A stretch of DNA of 64,000 bases from Podospora pseudocomata (lineage: Eukaryota; Ascomycota; Sordariomycetes; Sordariales; Podosporaceae). The stretch is taken from the NCBI RefSeq assembly GCF_035222375.1, contig NC_085890.1, forward strand, positions 2,728,001 to 2,792,000. The letters are read 5' to 3'. Below the pieces are notes generated by a model. It saw nothing but the letters and a program-made list of their open reading frames with translations. It searched no databases and was not told the origin of the DNA. The translations under genes were made by a program, and so were the position numbers. Shown in pieces: positions 1-11,790 of the stretch. Positions within the stretch are counted from its first letter, which is position 1; each line of letters starts with the position of its first letter.

Positions 1-1457
1 GGCTGTTCGGTATGGATAATTTCAGTACTATCTCTCTCTTAATCTAATGCTTCATGGATTTAATTTTAGTTTTAAAAGTCTACTATCCAGGCTTATGGGA
101 TTATCTATCGCAACAATAGTCTTATTTTTTAGTCCTAGCTTCTATTAGAATTTCTCCAACCATTGCCCATTCACTATCCGAGCAGTCCTGTGCTCGCGGC
201 CGAGACTTGAAGAAGTGACAGCTGGGCGGTTGGTAGGGTACCTAGATCCTTCTGCAAAGACGGGACTCCACGGTTCTTCAAGCCCTGATCACTGGCCCGG
301 ACCGCATGCCATACCGCAAGGACAAATGAGTCTGGTAGATACTCGGAAGAGTTGAGTAATCCCAGCAGCTAAATCGAAGAAAGGACCCAAAGAGGCGACC
401 AGGACGTAGGATATATTCTTACAAACTTCGGACTCGTCAGAAGAACCCGAAGGATGACGTTGGACAACATAGGGATGATCCTGCAAGAGGTCCAACCATC
501 AACAGCCAACCGCAGCGCTGGTTCAAAATCATGCTGCGTAACCTCAACTCGGAATTTTCCAGTCTCACAACAGCCGGGCATGCTCGATTCCTTCATCCAT
601 CATACTGACATCTGATAAGCACCAGGGCCAAGCAGTTGGCAATCCCGTCAAACACCAACCCCACCAAGCATCGGCATCGACGTCAACCAAGATCAAGAAA
701 CAGATGGATACGCGGGTTTTTGTCTCTGGCGTTATCCCTAGATCGGAAACCAGCCCCTATGAGGAAAAGCTTGATGGCTACTGCACGGCTGTCAACTGGA
801 GATCGACCTGGCATCCCGAGCGGGTATTCTGCACGCCAAGTTGGATAAATGGAGTGCTGTTCCGGATCTGCCAGAGGGATTGACTGTATGAATCGAATCT
901 CCCCAAAATCGAGGGCGTCATCCATTGTGAGACAGAGTTGGTTTGGCGTTGAAAAACGGGTTTGTATCATTGACTCGGGGAGATCCTTTGGGTTGTCTGC
1001 GAGACAAGATGATGAAATGAGATGGATTCCCGGGAAAAGTCAACCGCCAACTGAAAGCAGTTGATGGAGTCAGCCCTGGAGAAAGACCTGGCTGTGTTGG
1101 CTGAATGCGATGGCGCCCCTCAGGCGGCTCAGCCAACCGCCCGCAGGCGGACGTTCGCCCGGGATTGGAATGCGGGCTCTTTTTTTTTGGTCAACTGATG
1201 CGACGTGACAGTGCATTCTTCATGTGAACAAAAAGGCCACCCGCCAAAGAAGTGGCCACTTGCTTCAGGCAGTCAAGCTCCGAAGTTTCCATAGAAAAAA
1301 CGCTGGGGGCGGGAAAACAGGTATATAGGTCTCGTGCCGTCCCGCTTCTTCTAGATTGCCCGTCTCTTCCATCGCAGATTTTGCTGTGCATATTGAAGTT
1401 CTGTTCCTCCTAGATTGTACCCCTCTTATACCGATATCACCGATACTCAACGCCGCC
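1..1457. other. no supported gene
   Basis: No reading frame in this stretch looks like a fungal gene. The open frames on both strands are short, overlap each other and lack splice-supported continuation. A few frames around 640-1130 are long enough to tempt a call but are interrupted and show no recognisable domain, so I leave them unannotated. Confidence 0.5.
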
Positions 1458-1604
1458 ATGAATCTCGACAGCTACAAAAAGGTCAACACCTACATGGAGG
1501 AGGAGGATCGAGAACAGGGGACCGGCGACAGATTGACGTGGATTGTATGCGGGGCGCTCGTGGGCGCATTCCCTTTTGCTGTCTGGATTTGGAGCAAGTG
1601 CTGA
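1458..1604 (+). CDS. small single-membrane-span protein (48 aa), uncertain
   Basis: A 48-residue frame begins MNLDSYKKVNTYMEEEDREQ and ends with a hydrophobic segment (about residues 28-46, containing IVCGALVGAFPFAVWIW). The arrangement is a charged N-terminal half followed by one membrane span, as in many small mitochondrial or ER proteins. A consensus intron (donor GTGAGT at about 1613, acceptor TAG at about 1670) lies just behind the stop, which suggests the region is transcribed. I do not recognise the family. It could be a chance frame; transcript evidence would decide. Confidence 0.35.
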   Translation: MNLDSYKKVNTYMEEEDREQGTGDRLTWIVCGALVGAFPFAVWIWSKC

Positions 1605-2092
1605 TGAGCGATGGTGAGTGCTTCCTCTCCCCGCTATTCTTCACGGCATCAATGCGCTGACATTCTGTAGCCCAGCAAGCAGTGCTCTAAACATTGAACG
1701 ATTCTCTATTTTTCGCTAGATACCCATCAACCAGATTGAACGCAGGAGGAGAGGAGGGAAAAAGCTATGGCGCACAGGGAAGAACGGGAGGACACATCTT
1801 CACCCGCGGCGCATTGCGCGGCCAGGCGGCGGCATCGGAAACAGCGGGGGAGTGAGTTCGGATTGGATTTCCAGCGCAACGGATTTGACAAGCCGGGAAA
1901 AGGCGGGGCCTGACCCGCAACACGATTTAGTTTGCATTTTTCACCGCCTAACTGGCAGAATTAAGATACCCCACTAAAATTTTCAAGACGGCTCCAAGTC
2001 GATCGCATTTCCCAAGCTCTAGCTTTTGCGCGTTGCTCCAATTTGTGTTCATTTTGTCGCAACAACCCCCCCTTCCCCCCCCTACATCCAAA

Positions 2093-4303
2093 ATGCCCAA
2101 ACCAACAAAAAAGAACGCTGGCGCGGCGTCCAGTATCAAGGACGCCCGTTTTGCCAATTTCGAGACCGATCCCCGATTCCAATTGCCCTCGAAAAGAAAC
2201 ATCAAGACCAAGCTCGACAAGCGGTTTTCCAAGGTGCTCAACGATGACGAGTTTTTGGCTACGGCCAAGGTGGATCGCTACGGGCGGAAATTAGAGACTG
2301 ATTCGAAGAAGAAGGCGTTGGAGAGGTTGTATGAGGATGAGGAGGAGTCTGGGGAGGACGAGGAGGTGGTAGATGGGGAGGTGGAGAGGGATGATATTGT
2401 TCGTCGCGAGCTCGAGAAGGCTGATAAGAAATATGATCCGGCGAGAGATGGCGGTTTTAGCTCCTCGGAGGAGGATTCGGACTCTGAGTCGGATGGGGAA
2501 GATCAGCCAGAGGTGGATGATGGGGAGGAGGAGTCGCGACCTGGGATTCGGTTGAGGAGGGAGAAGGAGGATGTGCCGGAGGGTGAGGTCACCAATCGGT
2601 TTGCGGTGGTGAATATCGACTGGGATCACATCAAGTCTGTGGATCTGATGGCGCTTTTTAGCAGTTTCGTGCCGCCAGGGGGGAGGATTGAGAGGGTGTC
2701 GATCTACCCCAGTGAGTTCGGCAAGGAAAGGATGCAAAGAGAGGAGCTCGAGGGCCCACCACGAGAGATCTTCAAGAAGGGCAAGGGCGAGAACAGCGAT
2801 GATAGCGGTGAGGACTCGGAGGGTTTCAGTGACGAGGATGAGGATGATGATGACGAGGACTCTGACGAAGATTCTGACGAGGAGGTCAAGAGGGAGCTGT
2901 TAGCTGAGGGCGACGACAAGGACTTTGATAGCGACAAGTTGCGGACATACCAGCTCGACAGGTTACGGTACTACTACGCCGTGGCCGTCTGCTCTGACAA
3001 GGGCACAGCGCACAAGATTTACGAGGCCACCGACGGCACCGAATATCTCTCCTCCTCCAACTTCCTCGACCTGCGATTTATCCCCGACGATACCACCTTT
3101 GACGACGAGCCAAGAGACGAGTGCACCGCTGTGCCACCGGGGTACAAGCCAGTCGACTTCGTCACCGACGCGCTGCAACACTCCAAGGTGAAGCTCACCT
3201 GGGATATGCACCCGGAAGAGGTCAACAGGAAAGAACAAATCAAGAAAGCCTTTTCCGGCAGCAAAAACGACATTGCTGAAAATGACCTCCGTGCCTATCT
3301 TGCGAGCGACAGCTCTGACGATGGGGAAGACTTTGAAGATGAAGAGGAGGAACCAGAAGCCGCCGCCGATGCTGCTGGAGGCGAGGAAGAAGAAGCCGAA
3401 AAGCCCCTCGACAAAAAGGAACTCGCCCGCCGGAAAATGCGCGCTGCTCTGGGCCTTCCCGAGGAGCCCACGACCAAAAAGTCCAAGTCTCCCGCCCCGG
3501 CGGGCGCGATGGAAATTACGTTTACGCCTGCCCTGTCAGAGTCGAATAACAAGAAGCCTGTCGAAGAGGAGACCACAATCGAGAAGTACAAGCGCCGCGA
3601 GCGCGAGAGGAAAGAAGCCAAGAGGCAAAAGATGCTTGCCAGACGCAACGGTGGTGATCCTGACAGGATGGGCGAATCTGATGTCGAAGAAGTTGCTGCT
3701 GCCGGGGACAACGCGGGAGGCGGAGACCTCGGCTTTGACGACCCCTTTTTCACTTCTGAGCCCGTCGAGAAGTCCAAGTCTGCCATCCGCAAGGAGGAGC
3801 GGCTCAAGAAACGGGCGGAGAAAGAGAAGGAAGAGAAGGTTAGCAAGGCTGCCAAGGCGCAGCTGGAGCTGCTTATGGTTGATGAGAAGGGTGATGCGGA
3901 CCATCTGGATCACTTTGACATGAGGGAGGTGATCAAAGCGGAGAAGCAAAAGGGCAAGAAGGGGAAGAAGAATAAGGGGAAGAAGGCGACGGACGGGGGG
4001 GGGGAGAAGGACGGGTTGCAGGATGGGTTCAAGATGGACGTGGAGGATGAGCGGTTCAAGGCCGTGTTTGAGAGCCATGAGTTTGCTATTGATCCTTCCA
4101 ATCCGAAGTTCAAGGCCACCGAGGGGATGAAGAAATTGTTGGAGGAAGGGAGGAAGAAGAGGAAGGCTGGGTATAGGGAGGGAGAGGAGGTGGTGGTGAG
4201 GGAGAAGAAGAAGGTGAAGAAGGATGATGGTGATGTTGATGGGGGGGAGTTGAGTAGTTTGGTGGAGGCGGTGAAGAGGAAGGCGAAGGCGGGGAGGAAG
4301 TAA
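2093..4303 (+). CDS. ESF1-like pre-rRNA processing protein
   Basis: A single-exon, 736-residue, highly charged nucleolar protein. The N-terminal block contains DARFANFETDPRFQLPSKR, the ESF1-type start. A conserved central domain follows (about residues 165-360, with FAVVNIDWDHIKSVDLMALF), then long acidic and lysine-rich stretches, and a C-terminal NUC153-type motif (ERFKAVFESHEFAIDPSNP near residue 660). The known role of the family is 18S rRNA maturation and small-subunit assembly in the nucleolus. I chose the ATG at 2093 because the conserved N-terminus begins there; the frame upstream is pyrimidine-rich leader. The C-terminal tail is basic (KRKAKAGRK), consistent with nuclear import. Length fits the family. 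Confidence 0.9.
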   Translation: MPKPTKKNAGAASSIKDARFANFETDPRFQLPSKRNIKTKLDKRFSKVLNDDEFLATAKVDRYGRKLETDSKKKALERLYEDEEESGEDEEVVDGEVERDDIVRRELEKADKKYDPARDGGFSSSEEDSDSESDGEDQPEVDDGEEESRPGIRLRREKEDVPEGEVTNRFAVVNIDWDHIKSVDLMALFSSFVPPGGRIERVSIYPSEFGKERMQREELEGPPREIFKKGKGENSDDSGEDSEGFSDEDEDDDDEDSDEDSDEEVKRELLAEGDDKDFDSDKLRTYQLDRLRYYYAVAVCSDKGTAHKIYEATDGTEYLSSSNFLDLRFIPDDTTFDDEPRDECTAVPPGYKPVDFVTDALQHSKVKLTWDMHPEEVNRKEQIKKAFSGSKNDIAENDLRAYLASDSSDDGEDFEDEEEEPEAAADAAGGEEEEAEKPLDKKELARRKMRAALGLPEEPTTKKSKSPAPAGAMEITFTPALSESNNKKPVEEETTIEKYKRRERERKEAKRQKMLARRNGGDPDRMGESDVEEVAAAGDNAGGGDLGFDDPFFTSEPVEKSKSAIRKEERLKKRAEKEKEEKVSKAAKAQLELLMVDEKGDADHLDHFDMREVIKAEKQKGKKGKKNKGKKATDGGGEKDGLQDGFKMDVEDERFKAVFESHEFAIDPSNPKFKATEGMKKLLEEGRKKRKAGYREGEEVVVREKKKVKKDDGDVDGGELSSLVEAVKRKAKAGRK

Positions 4304-4412
4304 TCTGTTTGATACTCTGGAGATATCACAGTGTAATAAAGTCAGCCAGCCCAGTCACAAAGCAAGTCAAAAGTCCAAAGATTCCCATTGTCAGTTGGTA
4401 AACCTGTGCAGT

Positions 4413-5417
4413 CTACCTTTCAGCCCCAACAACAAGGTGACAAAACCTCGGGTGAGCATCACTGCAAAGCCTTCCCCCGGCCACACCCTCCACAGCGGCC
4501 TCGTTTCCATTCATCCAAGCAACCACCTCCCATCCCAACTCCCACAATGTCTTTCCCGCAAGAAACATCACCCCAAGAAACACAAAACCAAGCAGCACCA
4601 TGACCAAAAACTGGAAAACACACCACCAGCTGCTCTGGCAGTCCCCATATTGGAGCTTCTCACTCTCCAAATCCAACCCCTGAACTAAACTAGGTGTGAT
4701 CTCCAGCTCCTCTTCCATCTCTTCGTGGTACCAAGATGCGCGTTCTTTCTTGTTATCGCCAGTGGTGAAAGCGCCCAGAAGGGATGTCAAGATATTGGGC
4801 TGGGTTTTAATCTCTGCGGGGGGTTGGTACCTGTGGTGGACTGGGAGGAGTGGCATTTTTGCCGAGAGTGTAGATAAATGCCTGCTTTGGTGGACTGGGC
4901 GAGTAGAGGGCATCATCTTCGGGGCTGGGGAGGGACGGGGGAAGAACGTCAGGGAGGGAGGGGCACGAGGTTGGTATTTCTTGTGGGAGCGGGACTTGTG
5001 GCTGTTGGTAAAGGAGGGAAAGACGGGGGCGGTGGCTACGGTGGGGGAGGGGGCGAGGTAGGAATCTAGGTCTAGGTGGTCGGAGTAGCAGTCTGAGTCT
5101 GAGGAGGAGTCATTGTCGGGGTTGGTAGGAGGAAAAGAAGGGAAGGTGTGGTAGTTTGGCGAGGGGGTGTACGGGGGGTGGAACTGGGAGTAGGTTGGGG
5201 GAAGGGGGAAGAGGTCGGTGTGCCGGGAGATGGCGTCGTCGTTTTCAGTGGTGTTGGGGGCGGCGTGCTTCAGGTTGGCTGGGACGTAGCGGTAGCCGGA
5301 GAGGGTGTTGTTAGAAGTCATCGTGTCAGAGGTGTTGCGGACCGAATTGTCAATGCCAATGTCAACGGTGTCCCAGTTGGTGTGGTTGAAGATGGGACTC
5401 ATGGGTGAATGGGGCAT
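4413..5417 (-). CDS. low-complexity protein with one C-terminal membrane span
   Basis: A 334-residue frame. I chose the ATG at 5417 (MPHSPMSPIF) because the frame upstream of it looks like non-coding leader. The first 230 residues are rich in Pro, Ser, Thr and Asn and look disordered. Near residue 210 there is a YHEEMEEELEITPSLVQGLD segment, followed by a clear hydrophobic helix (VFQFLVMVLLGFVFLGVMFL, about residues 260-285). This suggests a tail-proximal membrane anchor. It is convergent with the ESF1-like gene, with only about 110 bp between the stops. I do not recognise the family; it may be a lineage-specific fungal protein. Confidence 0.6.
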   Translation of the reverse strand: MPHSPMSPIFNHTNWDTVDIGIDNSVRNTSDTMTSNNTLSGYRYVPANLKHAAPNTTENDDAISRHTDLFPLPPTYSQFHPPYTPSPNYHTFPSFPPTNPDNDSSSDSDCYSDHLDLDSYLAPSPTVATAPVFPSFTNSHKSRSHKKYQPRAPPSLTFFPRPSPAPKMMPSTRPVHQSRHLSTLSAKMPLLPVHHRYQPPAEIKTQPNILTSLLGAFTTGDNKKERASWYHEEMEEELEITPSLVQGLDLESEKLQYGDCQSSWWCVFQFLVMVLLGFVFLGVMFLAGKTLWELGWEVVAWMNGNEAAVEGVAGGRLCSDAHPRFCHLVVGAER

Positions 5418-6454
5418 GATGGTGATGTTGAGAAAATCAGACGCCCAGATAGTTGGCTGCGGACGGTGCGTCGAGTCCTCCAATGAATCGACCGTGCTGT
5501 GATAGTTGTCCTGGGAGCGCGGGAGGTGACTCCTGACGAACAAGAAACAGAGCCAGGCTGCGGAGCGGACAGCATGGTTTATATCGATCTTGCCAAATGT
5601 TTGCAACACAATGCTGGGGCCGTGGTGGACCCTGAAGGATCAAAGTGTATATGTTTGGCGTGGTCGCATCTGGAGAGACGATCAAGTCCGAACAGTGGCA
5701 TAATTTTTCTCCTGTGGCGAGAATCATTCATAAGATGTTTCCGTCCTGCATTGGTCGTCTCCTGGTCGGGCAGGTCGATTTCCTGGTCGTGGCCCCGCGC
5801 GGGCCTGGGGTGACCATCCTAGAGGTAATCAAAAGCTGACATGATCGGGATGCCGCTTACGTTGGTCGGAGAGATTGGAATACAGAATTCGCTCGGTCCA
5901 GGCGTGCGTTTGCTTGAGACTCAAATGAGAGATAATCTTGCATCGTGACTCGAATAGAGCCATGGACGCCATCGAGTTGTCTTAGTGACAGGTGCCGCTG
6001 GTCCGTAAATTGGTGGAGATCAACAGGCGCGGGTTTCGAACATGGAAATCATTGGGAATCGGCCGTTTTCATGGGCCTGTCGTGGTGAGGCCATCATAGT
6101 GGCCTTCATCCGCACAGGTGAGGGTTCCTTCAGGGTGACCAGATGGGTCTGGGAGCTTCCATACGCTGTTAAACAACCAGAAAGATAAATCAAGAATATG
6201 ACGGTTTCTTTGAAAAAAAAGTTGTAGACCTGGAGAGATGGATACTCTTTGATGTCGGCGGTACATTAATGGCAGTGTGTCAAATAAAGGAGACAACACT
6301 GAATGCTCCCTCCTCTCAGCCTACCTATCTCCCACGTGTATTTCAGCCACCAACCTCAATGAGAATATTCATATATCGTGCATAAACCACCAACAGCACA
6401 GTAAGTACCTTCCTAACTCACCAAGCTTACCCACCCACCACAATTGCGACTGAG
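5418..6454. other. intergenic, no supported gene
   Basis: I see no coherent coding frame here. Short frames on both strands are not supported by splice sites or recognisable motifs. The stretch separates housekeeping genes from the start of the NLR relic. Confidence 0.5.
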
Positions 6455-9400
6455 TTTACCGTGAATAGTGTGATATTCATTCATGGCTTACATGGCCATC
6501 CGCAATCTACCTGGGAATATAAGACGACCACTCATCCAGCAACAACGCCTCAAGTCCAGAAACCCAAGACGCATCTCATCCCACAGGTGTACGCAAGCTG
6601 GTTAAGCTGCAGAGGACCCTGAAGGATAATGCGAGACCCTGGCTCCCTCTTCATGTGCTCCGTTCCTAACCCTTCCAGCATCCTATCATATTCGTTCCTC
6701 ACAGCCTCGGCGGACTCATCCTCAAGCGGGTATGTGGCTCCCTTTCCGTAAGCCGGGCCTGTCTTGTGACTTATTCTAGGCACTTTCCCTGATGGAAGCT
6801 AGTTTGGACGACAGATATCGCCTGTTCTTACAAAGGGTGACCTGCATAATCTTCTGCGGCTGTTCTCACAGAGGATCTGATGCAGCATCCTGGGGTCTCT
6901 TGGCCTCAAGGCTATTCGCCGTTGCTCTTGCAGACTCGAACTCAAGGCTTCTTTCTGATCTGGAAGTTGATTCAGACATTCTTGATTTGATTCGCGAGGA
7001 TTGCTTGAAAACGTTGCGTCGCACTCTTTCTCAGGTTCGCATACGTTCTTTCATGGAAAGCCGGCCCATGACAGGTGTCAAGGGACTCAGCAGCCAGGTA
7101 AATCCCTCCTCAACTCCCCTGGATGCTGCTTTGAGGCCTACCTTAACCTGACTTGGCAGATTGTCGGTACCTATTCCTCCAAATTTGGGTGGCCGGAAGA
7201 GATATGCGAGACGATAGACGCAGATCACCGTGACATGGTTAGAGAACCTGGCGTGAAAGATATATCGCATGTCTTGCTGGATCTAGCAGAGGAGACGAAG
7301 CAGTTACCGAAGCACACACGTACGTAGCTACTTTGAAACATGGCATTCTCACAATAACGTTGATATTTTTCCTGTGTAGCGCATTTGATGACTATCACTG
7401 AAGATTTATTCCGGAGTGAAGAAGATCTTTTGCCAAAAAAGCAATGCGAGCATCTCTCGGCGAATGGTTCAGTTTCGACTATCAATATATCCTGGATAAT
7501 GTCTCCCAACGATTCCCCGGCTCGTGCTTCCTAGATTCTAGAGACGGAATCCTTTTTGGCGTGGTCCCGTCGAAATTCCTATGGCGTATCTTGGCTGCAT
7601 GACTATCCTGGACAAGGGGAATCAGTGATTGCCAAGTATCTTGTTCAGGAGATCATCCCAAAAAGCCACACTACTCTCGTGCAAGATGGCGAGTCAGTAG
7701 GGGAGCCTATAATCGCCTTCTTCTTCTGTTCTTATTCCTCTCCAGGGGCCAGAACAATAATGAGTCTGTTGTGCTCGCTAGTTCATCAGCTTCTTTTCCA
7801 GCTCCCTCACACACAGAGATTGCGGCAGCGACATACGGCACCACTTTTACCCTTCGAAGAGGCATTACCTCGTGTCTGGGGCGTATTTGTTGATCTGCTA
7901 TCAGATACCGCACTACGACATCGCAATCGGGATCCTCGGTATGCTGGAGCGACCAGAAGTGTCTATATTGTTCTGGGCGTCCTTGATGAGCTGGAGAAGA
8001 ATGATAGGGCCATATTTCTGGAGCGTCTAAGTAAAATGGTACTGCAACTTGACACCAAGGCATCGGGAACAATCGTCACCAGCCGTGTCGGTGCACTTAT
8101 CAGCAACACATATGAACGCAGTGGGTGCATACGCTTTAAATCTCGATACCGCCAAGGGAAACGAAACCGACCTCGCTGTCTATGCTACTGGGACTGTATC
8201 GGTACCCGACGACGAAAACACATTCTCAAACGAGCTGTGTCAAATCATCAGTTCAGAGCTGACGAGAAGAGCGCATGGCATGTTTCTCTGGGCCTCACTT
8301 GCTTGCTTTTCTTCACCGATGGGGTTGGTATCTGGACAAAGAAGGTTATAGCACAAAGGTTACAAGTCCTCCAACATCTACTACCTGGGCATGGAGTCGC
8401 TCTATCAACGGATACTAGACGAAGTGGGCCTCAGATATCGAAACGATTTGCTGCATTCGCTGCACCTGATTGTTTCTGCGGCAAAACCGCTAACCGTCGA
8501 CGACCTTTCGATTGCGCTCGCTTCAAGAGGACGGCGAGATGGACTACGCGACATTGATCCTCGACTTAACGTGCAAGCCTTTTTCCGAAGCGCGTGTCCT
8601 CATCTCATCAAGATTAGTAAGACAGGAATGGTAATCCTGGTTCACTTATCATACAAGGACTACCTCATTAGAGCTCCTATGATGAACAACAAGCCAAACA
8701 ATTCCCATATCGACGCGGTTACTGCCAATCTTGAGATGGGTCTTGATTGTCTCACATATCTCGCACTTGACGGATTTGCAACCCATGGCCTTGGAATTGC
8801 GTGTGAGCAACACAATTTTCTCTCGTACGCCTATGAATACTAGTTTCACCATCTTGAGGGCCGCAACGATCTAGCAGAAGACATTTGGCACTACCTTTCA
8901 CGGCTTTTCGATCTGTCAACAAAACGTGTGAGGTGGTATGATATTAGTGAGCTCGTTCTTCGTCTGTGGCACCATAACTTGTATCACCTGTTCGAATCCG
9001 GGGTCAATCCGCCTTTTCAGCTGGATCTCAACATTACCGACACTTACGGCGATCACTTCATACATGTTGTCGTCACCAATATGCGCAAGTTGCCACTTGA
9101 GGCTATGCGCTTTCTGACCGGTATAGGCCTAGACATCAACGGCAGAACTCGGTTCAGACAGGTTCTATTACAAAGGTGCATTCGAGAGTCGCAAGGTGAA
9201 CAAGACCTCGCCATCCTCCGGGAAGAAAGCGGCGAGACTCAGAAAGAGACCACCGAACCATTTGCCTCAGAGAAAGCACTTTACGAGATCCTTTCCTTTC
9301 CTGGGGTTGGCCCAGACGTGGTTGACGTGTGGGGCAGACACCGCTGAGTTTTGCCCTCCATGCGGTATTAGACAAGGTTGTGTCAGTTCTTCTGGGCTGG

Positions 9401-10207
9401 CCAGACTTGGATTTCAGCAACGACTTGCCAGCATCACACAGGGCAACACAGGAAGGACTCTTGCCCGTGGTGGAAGCCCTCCTCAAATCGAGGTGCCTCT
9501 ATTCAAAAAAAAAAGACAGTACAGGGAGAAACAGTCCTCCATGTTGCCGCACGCAAAGGCCATTTCGAAGTCCTTAAGCTTCTAGCAGCCAAATGCCCAC
9601 CCCATGTCCAAAATGCAAAAGACAACCAGGGATGGACGATTGCGCATCGAGCCATCACCTCTGGCAACGACGACATTTTTATCTAGCTGGCTGAGCACCT
9701 CTTGATTGTCCTTAGTCTCCGGGATAAACCCGGCCGCCGACCCGTTGCCTTTGCTTCTGCATATGGGACTTTGACCATGCTGAAGGGGATACTCTACCAG
9801 CGGCCTCAGGACCTGACACATGTGGACTCGTTTGGGAATACTCTCTTCCAAATGGCAGCCTTGGGAGTGAGCATCGAGGACTTTACATATCTCACTGAAC
9901 TTTCCCGGGAGAGGCATATACGTCTTCCAGAAGCCAACAGTTGGGGTAGAACAGGGGTTGATCTCGCACCAACTGACGAGATGCGGGCTTACCCATTCGA
10001 ACTTGGTTTCAGCCATTCACCCAGATATTTGGCGTTTCAAAGGCAGCTAGCAGAGGAAAACCAACAGCTTTGGAGGTTGAAGCTTGCCGAGATTCTGCAA
10101 GAGAGCTATAACGATGAACGGGTTTTGCTGTGGACTGACATCAGGGAACGATAGAAGAAGGAACAGGAGAATAGGGAGCAAGAGAGGAGGGAACAAAAGA
10201 TCAGATA
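6455..10207 (+). pseudogene. decayed NLR: alpha/beta-hydrolase, NACHT, ankyrin repeats
   Basis: Pieces of a fungal NLR-type immune receptor run in order through this stretch in changing frames. An alpha/beta-hydrolase-like N-terminus comes first: VIFIHGLHGHPQSTW near 6500, then a PHSLGGLILKR nucleophile-type motif near 6710 beside a plausible intron (6730-6779), and a segment with RGSDAASWGLLASRLFAVAL near 6880. A NACHT-like region follows near 7590-8840. Its P-loop reads HDYPGQGES instead of the usual G-x4-GK-S/T, so the phosphate-binding Lys is lost. An ankyrin-like part ends it (VLHVAARKGHFEVLKLLAA near 9545). Several frame changes and in-frame TAG codons interrupt it, for example at 8841, 9684 and 10152. 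It is a host gene that appears no longer to encode a full receptor; the exact start is not resolved. Confidence 0.75.
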
Positions 10208-10576
10208 ACAAGAGAGCTTGGAACCCGAGAGAGATGCGAGGATAAGAAGTGGAAGACAGATAACCATTGAGGTGCACATGGCGATATTTCAAACCATTTT
10301 TCCAAGGGAGCTATCAATTCCTTACTCCATACTACGGTACATACCTATCTGAGCTTTTGCAGATATATCTACTTTCCTTCTAGCGCAGTTTAACTCTAAA
10401 TTGCACCAGAAATCTCGTTTAAGAAAAAAAAAACGCACGCACGGGTCACCGAGTCTTTCGTTCCAGGCCACGGCGAAGCTGGGAGGAAGGTCTTATCGGA
10501 TGGTTCTTGGCCGTTTGTAGAAAGCAAGGCAGCCGTTCTGTTTCTAGTCGCAAAGAAACAAAACATGTAGACGGTA
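10208..10576. other. intergenic spacer
   Basis: This lies between the end of the NLR relic and the stop of the minus-strand helical gene. The relic's charged frame fades out near 10250. Nothing else is supported. Confidence 0.4.
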
Positions 10577-11790
10577 TCAATAGTCCAAAGCAGCTTCTGA
10601 CCCATCGACATGCATCGGCACGTTGTCTATCAGCTTCTGTACTGCCCCATTCCCCAACTTGGCTGTGATACTGTCCCTGATGCGTGCCTGGACTTGCTCG
10701 TGGTGCCGTCTGGGAATAAACACAGCATCGCCAGCGGTGAGCAGCTTGAGCACGACCTGCAGCGAATGGTCACGCGTGGTGGTCCAGTCCCCAGACACAA
10801 TCTGGTTGCGCAGATCAAGAAGCCCGCGGCAGAGACGAGTCTCGGCACTCTGCTTATCTGTCACGTAGCTGTACTTCTCGCCAATATCCTGTTTGAGCTT
10901 CTCCAGAGCGATCTGAAGGCTGTAGATAGCAGCGCTGAGGTTCCGCACAGTCATGGCAAGCTGGTAATAAGCCCTGCTCAAGCTTTGTGCCCGCTCTTGC
11001 TCCCTCCGGTTGTCGGCGAGGGCGGTGTGGGCGAGCTTGAGGCGGTGCCTAGCATTTCGCATGACAGCGCGGTCAAAAAAGTTGGCAATCACATTTCCAA
11101 CGTTCTGTGGGCAGATTATCGGTTAGCACACGCTTCGGACATTTATAGATGAGGGTCATAACTCACGCCCAACGCGTTTTGAGCATTCCGATAGTGATCT
11201 GCAAGAGCCTTTTCACGACTACGCCTTTCGTCAACTAGGCGATCCTGTCGAGCCTTTTGATCAAAAACGTGTGGAACAAAGCTGTTTAGTTCCGAGATCT
11301 TGGCCTTGAGGTTGTCGAGAAAGCACCCGACGCTGTCTTTCAGCTCCATGCAATCTCCTGCCTCGATACCAAACTCCCACATGTTTTCCTCTGATACTTG
11401 ACTGAGGTTCGAGAACTTGGCAGCTGTGGAGTCCAGTGTTTCCACAATGGTGCTGCTTTGGCGAGATAGCGTCTTGTCTCCTCTCTCGATGAGCAGCAGA
11501 GAGTGGACAACCACCTCGAGCGATCCGCAGGCGACTTTGGCTCTGTCTTCAGTCCGCCGGACAGCTTTTTCCTCGAGTGAATTTATAGCCTCAGTCTTCT
11601 CTTCAAAAGCCTTGATATATCGGTGCGTCTCAGGCAACAGGAAGGCACTGTGCTTGTTCTGAAGTCGGTCTATTCTGGTCAGGAGATTATTGATTCAAGC
11701 TCGATTGTTGCAGGACTTGCCGATTTTCTTCAGCGGATCTTTAAGCCAATCACAATCATCCCTCCATCGTTCCTCGAAAGCGTTATCCAT
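10577..11790 (-). CDS. 366 aa all-helical protein, small member of a divergent pair
   Basis: Three exons fit well: 11790-11721, 11669-11167 and 11104-10577. The second intron (11166-11105) is standard GTGAGT...CAG. The first (11720-11670) would be a GC-AG intron with a strong GCAAGT donor, so the first exon is less certain. The protein is helical throughout with heptad-like stretches (for example KAFEEKTEAINSLEEKAV and RLKLAHTALADNRREQER). A mildly hydrophobic patch lies near the exon 2-3 junction (NVGNVIANFF). I do not recognise the family by sequence. It is divergent from the 759 aa helical gene with 490 bp between the starts, suggesting shared control. Functional inference is given under findings. 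Confidence 0.65.

Noticed and set aside
636-1136. Overlapping frames near the left end
   Set aside because: No domain, no splice support, and interrupted in every frame; possibly a relic but nothing can be named.
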